Origin: Coriobacteriia bacterium
GTDB lineage: Bacteria; Actinomycetota; Coriobacteriia; Anaerosomatales; PALSA-660
Direction: 5' to 3'
NCBI GenBank assembly: GCA_025361335.1
Contig: JANYAK010000038.1
Coordinates: 1 to 64,000, forward strand
DNA: 64,000 bases
Positions 62,707 to 64,000 of this stretch are shown piece after piece. Position 1 is the stretch's first letter. Each line of letters opens with the position of its first letter. The notes beneath the pieces are model-generated. The model worked only from the letters and a program-made list of their open reading frames with translations, was not told the origin of the DNA and ran no database searches. A program made the position numbers and the translations under genes.

Positions 62707-64000
62707 CGGTCGCCGCGCGAATCCGCGTCACGGGCGTCGTCCAAGGCGTCGGCTTCCGCCCCTTCGTCTACAACCTGGCTCGGTCGCTGGCCCTGACGGG
62801 GTGGGTGAACAACGACTCTCAGGGCGTCAACGTGGTCGTCGAGGGCTCTCCCGCAGCCGTCGAGCGTCTCGCGGCGGAGTTGCGCGACCTGGCCCCCGCG
62901 CGCGCCGTGATCGAGACCCTCGATGTGGAAGCGATCCCGCCCGAAGGGTTCACCGACTTCACGATCCGCGAATCGGGATGCGCGGACGGCGCCATGACGC
63001 TCGTCTCCCCCGACATCGCGACGTGTCCGGCGTGTCTCGCCGAGATGCGTGCACCCGGGGACCGGCGCTATCGCTACCCGTTCGTGAACTGCACGAACTG
63101 CGGCCCGCGCTTCACCATCATCGAGGACGTGCCGTACGACCGGCCGATGACGACGATGCGCGACTTCCCGATGTGTCCGGACTGCGCGGCCGAGTACGCG
63201 GACCCCGCCGATCGGAGGTTCCACGCCCAGCCCAACGCCTGTTCCGTCTGCGGGCCACGGCTGTACCTGTCGGGCAAGGGCCGCGTGAGCACCGGCTGGG
63301 AGTGGGACGCCGCGATGGAGCGGACTCCCCGCCTCCGGCGAGACCCGGGCGACGAGGGGAGGCGGACCGGAGACATCCTGCAGGCGGTCACGTTCATGCT
63401 GAGCGGCGGCGAGATCGTGGCGCTCAAGGGGCTCGGCGGATTCCACCTCGCCTGCGACGCCACGAACGAGGCCGCGGTGTCCCGACTTCGCGACCGCAAG
63501 CGCCGCTGGGGCAAACCGTTCGCCGTGATGTTCCCCACGCTCGAGATGGCCCGAGCGTACTGCGAGATCGATGACACCGAAGCGGCGCTCCTCGAAGGCA
63601 GCGTTCGCCCAATCGTTCTGCTGAGGCGACGCGACGGAGCCGCGGGGAAGCCGACCACGGGATCCGACGGCGGACGGCTTGCGCCGTCGATCGCTCCCGG
63701 GCTGGCCGAGATCGGCGTCATGCTGCCCTACACGCCGCTGCACCATCTGCTGCTGGACGTCTTCGGCGGCCCGCTCGTCATGACCTCGGGCAACCTCTCG
63801 GACGAGCCCATCGCGACCGGCAACGCCGAGGCCATGGCGCGGCTTTCGCCGATCGCCGACGCGTTCCTCCTGCACGACCGCGGGGTCCGCTCGCGCTATG
63901 ACGACTCCGTGGTGCGCGTCGTGTCGGGCCGGACCGAGATGGTCCGTCGGGCGCGCGGGTACGCCCCGTTCCCCCTGCACCTCCCGTCCGCCTCAGCCCT
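62703..64000 (+). CDS. hypF: Carbamoyltransferase HypF, partial (runs off right edge)
   Basis: [42 protein letters not shown] (acylphosphatase), CPACLAEM...[11 protein letters not shown]...CPDCAAEY...CSVCGPRL zinc fingers, [15 protein letters not shown]; absent from ORF track because no stop in window. Confidence 0.95.
   Translation, partial: [432 protein letters not shown]

Overview
High-GC (~68-70%, estimated by eye) bacterial chromosome window. It looks like an anaerobic actinobacterial (Coriobacteriia/Anaerosomatales-like) lineage; this is inferred from HspR/HAIR control of dnaK, DUF501 and DivIC-like proteins, and the Sec machinery. Main blocks: (1) a secreted YCF48-like/CarboxypepD_reg/DUF5648-repeat protein running off the left edge and missed by the ORF track; (2) a complete selenocysteine system: tRNA-Sec (selC), selB, selA, yedF-like and selD, with selD carrying an in-frame UGA; (3) a 19-heme membrane-anchored cytochrome built from exact 74-aa four-heme modules, followed by a two-component system; (4) an EAL protein and a corrinoid-binding/TPR/glycoside-hydrolase-like operon; (5) an atypical type-I tRNA with a UAA anticodon; (6) housekeeping genes (ppx/gppA, pyk, eno, mazG, PrsA/SurA-like foldase, mfd, nth, DEAD helicase, ABC/FtsX exporter, SbcD/YhaN-like pair with an apparent frameshift); (7) a dnaK-grpE-dnaJ-hspR operon with a HAIR-like operator and an apparent C-terminal remnant of clpB; (8) lon, a PIN-TM-TPR fusion, trxB/trxA; (9) a nickel locus nikR-cbiM(N)-cbiQ-cbiO, a Zn-ribbon/HEPN-like protein and hypF running off the right edge. 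Very long plus-strand ORFs opposite these genes are treated as high-GC shadow ORFs. No CRISPR array, rRNA or transposase was seen.
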